Source: an uncultured Eubacterium sp.
GTDB taxonomy: Bacteria > Bacillota > Clostridia > Lachnospirales > Lachnospiraceae
DNA: 6,072 nt
Direction of reading: 5' to 3'
NCBI GenBank assembly: GCA_900545725.1
Contig: URAI01000122.1
Location: forward strand, 1-6,072
Of this stretch, positions 5,420 through 6,072 are shown piece by piece (the stretch's first letter is position 1; every line of letters begins with the position of its first letter). The translations under genes were made by a program, and so were the position numbers. The notes under the pieces are model-generated. The model did no database searches. It worked only from the letters and a program-made list of their open reading frames with translations, and had not been told where the DNA came from.

Positions 5420-6043
5420 TTATTCTTCCTCAGAACCACTCTTTTTTCTTACATAGAATACGGCTCCAAAAACAATCAGTATAATACAGATACCTATAAT
5501 AATGATTATCGTATTATTCCATGCATATTTTGAAGTGCTGTCATCTGTCTTAGGTGCAGGAATGGTTTCATCAGATTTGTTGTCTGCCTGAGCGTTATCA
5601 CTCATAATCCTGGCATCAACAACAATCGTGTAATCTGATGCATGGGTAAATACAAGTTCCACATTTCCATCCGGATCAATCTGTCCGGCGCTGATAAATT
5701 CCAGTTCTCCGGTCTGTTCATTGTAGTAGAACAGGTTCGCATACAGTCCTGCATTCTTTGATTCCATGTTGACGGTCAGTGTGGCTGTAAATCCAAACTC
5801 TCCGTCATAAGCAAGAGTCAGATTCAAGGAAGAATGTTCCCCGGTCACGTTATTGATCACATCCACAGGAATGGATTTTCCGGCGTCGGCTCCGACTGTC
5901 ACATCAAAATCAATATCTCCAGCTGCATTAGTAATATCCTTTCCATAAATCTTCCAGGAAAGACCATTTCCCATATCCAGAACAAGTGTTGTATCTTTGC
6001 CCTTGATACTGTCAATTTGGATTGTCAACACTTTTTCAGACAA
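5420..6043 (-). CDS. C-terminal part of a membrane-anchored cell-surface protein (5'-truncated or frameshifted)
   Basis: The readable frame has 207 codons. Residues 1-143 are beta-rich and acidic, with repeated hydrophobic/polar alternation (DIDFDVTVGADAG, SSLNLTLAYDGEFGF, FTHASDYTIVV). This resembles the C-terminal extracellular module of large clostridial surface proteins. A Thr/Ser/Asp/Pro-rich stalk follows (148-172), then one membrane helix (about 178-198, Ile-rich) and a short cytoplasmic tail, RKKSGSEEE. There is no signal peptide and no LPXTG sorting motif. The only possible start is TTG at 6041-6043, without a ribosome binding site and directly behind an in-frame TAA (6050-6052). An adjacent frame is open to the window edge and would join this one if a run of seven A residues (6045-6051) had one A fewer. 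The gene is therefore probably the 3' part of a longer, broken or phase-variable gene. Confidence 0.72.
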   Translation of the reverse strand: MSEKVLTIQIDSIKGKDTTLVLDMGNGLSWKIYGKDITNAAGDIDFDVTVGADAGKSIPVDVINNVTGEHSSLNLTLAYDGEFGFTATLTVNMESKNAGLYANLFYYNEQTGELEFISAGQIDPDGNVELVFTHASDYTIVVDARIMSDNAQADNKSDETIPAPKTDDSTSKYAWNNTIIIIIGICIILIVFGAVFYVRKKSGSEEE

Positions 6044-6072
6044 ATTTTTTTAGGTTATTTTTCCGATATTGT

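Noticed and set aside
1..6072. CRISPR array, rRNA, insertion sequence with terminal repeats, or complete defence operon
   Set aside because: I saw no regularly spaced repeats, no rRNA-like sequence, no transposase and no pair of terminal inverted repeats.

Overview
The window looks like chromosomal DNA of a low-GC Gram-positive gut anaerobe, most likely a Lachnospiraceae-type Clostridia. The support is very AT-rich intergenic DNA, AGGAGG-type ribosome binding sites, the protein families present, and a clostridial-style surface protein tail. The species cannot be read from this sequence.

Layout: bases 1-91 hold nothing I can support. Minus-strand genes follow: a CPA2-type Na+(K+)/H+ antiporter (92-1348); a 436-bp AT-rich gap; a 120-residue all-helical protein of unknown function (1785-2147), whose Shine-Dalgarno sequence is displaced and can pair with a UCCUC next to the start; a 294-bp gap with short tandem repeats; and an ABC-F family ATPase (2442-4196). 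Directly upstream of the ABC-F gene, and overlapping its start, is a 49-codon gene (4190-4339). It has an AGGAGG site, a GTG start and a textbook EF-hand calcium-binding loop. A plausible promoter at 4396-4425 would transcribe both genes.

From about 4549 to the right edge the character changes to a mosaic of gene remnants. A minus-strand 3' fragment (4549-4785) and a plus-strand C-terminal fragment of an S24/LexA-type repressor (4771-4932) meet head to head, as if a deletion had removed the 5' halves of two divergent genes. A small intact XRE/Cro-type regulator (5016-5216, plus) follows. Last comes the C-terminal part of a membrane-anchored surface protein (5420-6043, minus) with a good terminator behind it. 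Its upstream frame is broken at a run of seven A residues, so the gene is either frameshifted or phase-variable. XRE and the surface protein look more GC-rich than the left half, consistent with acquired DNA.

How the genes work together: the antiporter, the helical protein and the ABC-F protein appear to be independent transcription units. The EF-hand mini-gene and the ABC-F gene are probably translationally coupled. The right end is best read as the decayed edge of a mobile or variable region, not as a working pathway. The most novel item is the EF-hand/ABC-F pair.
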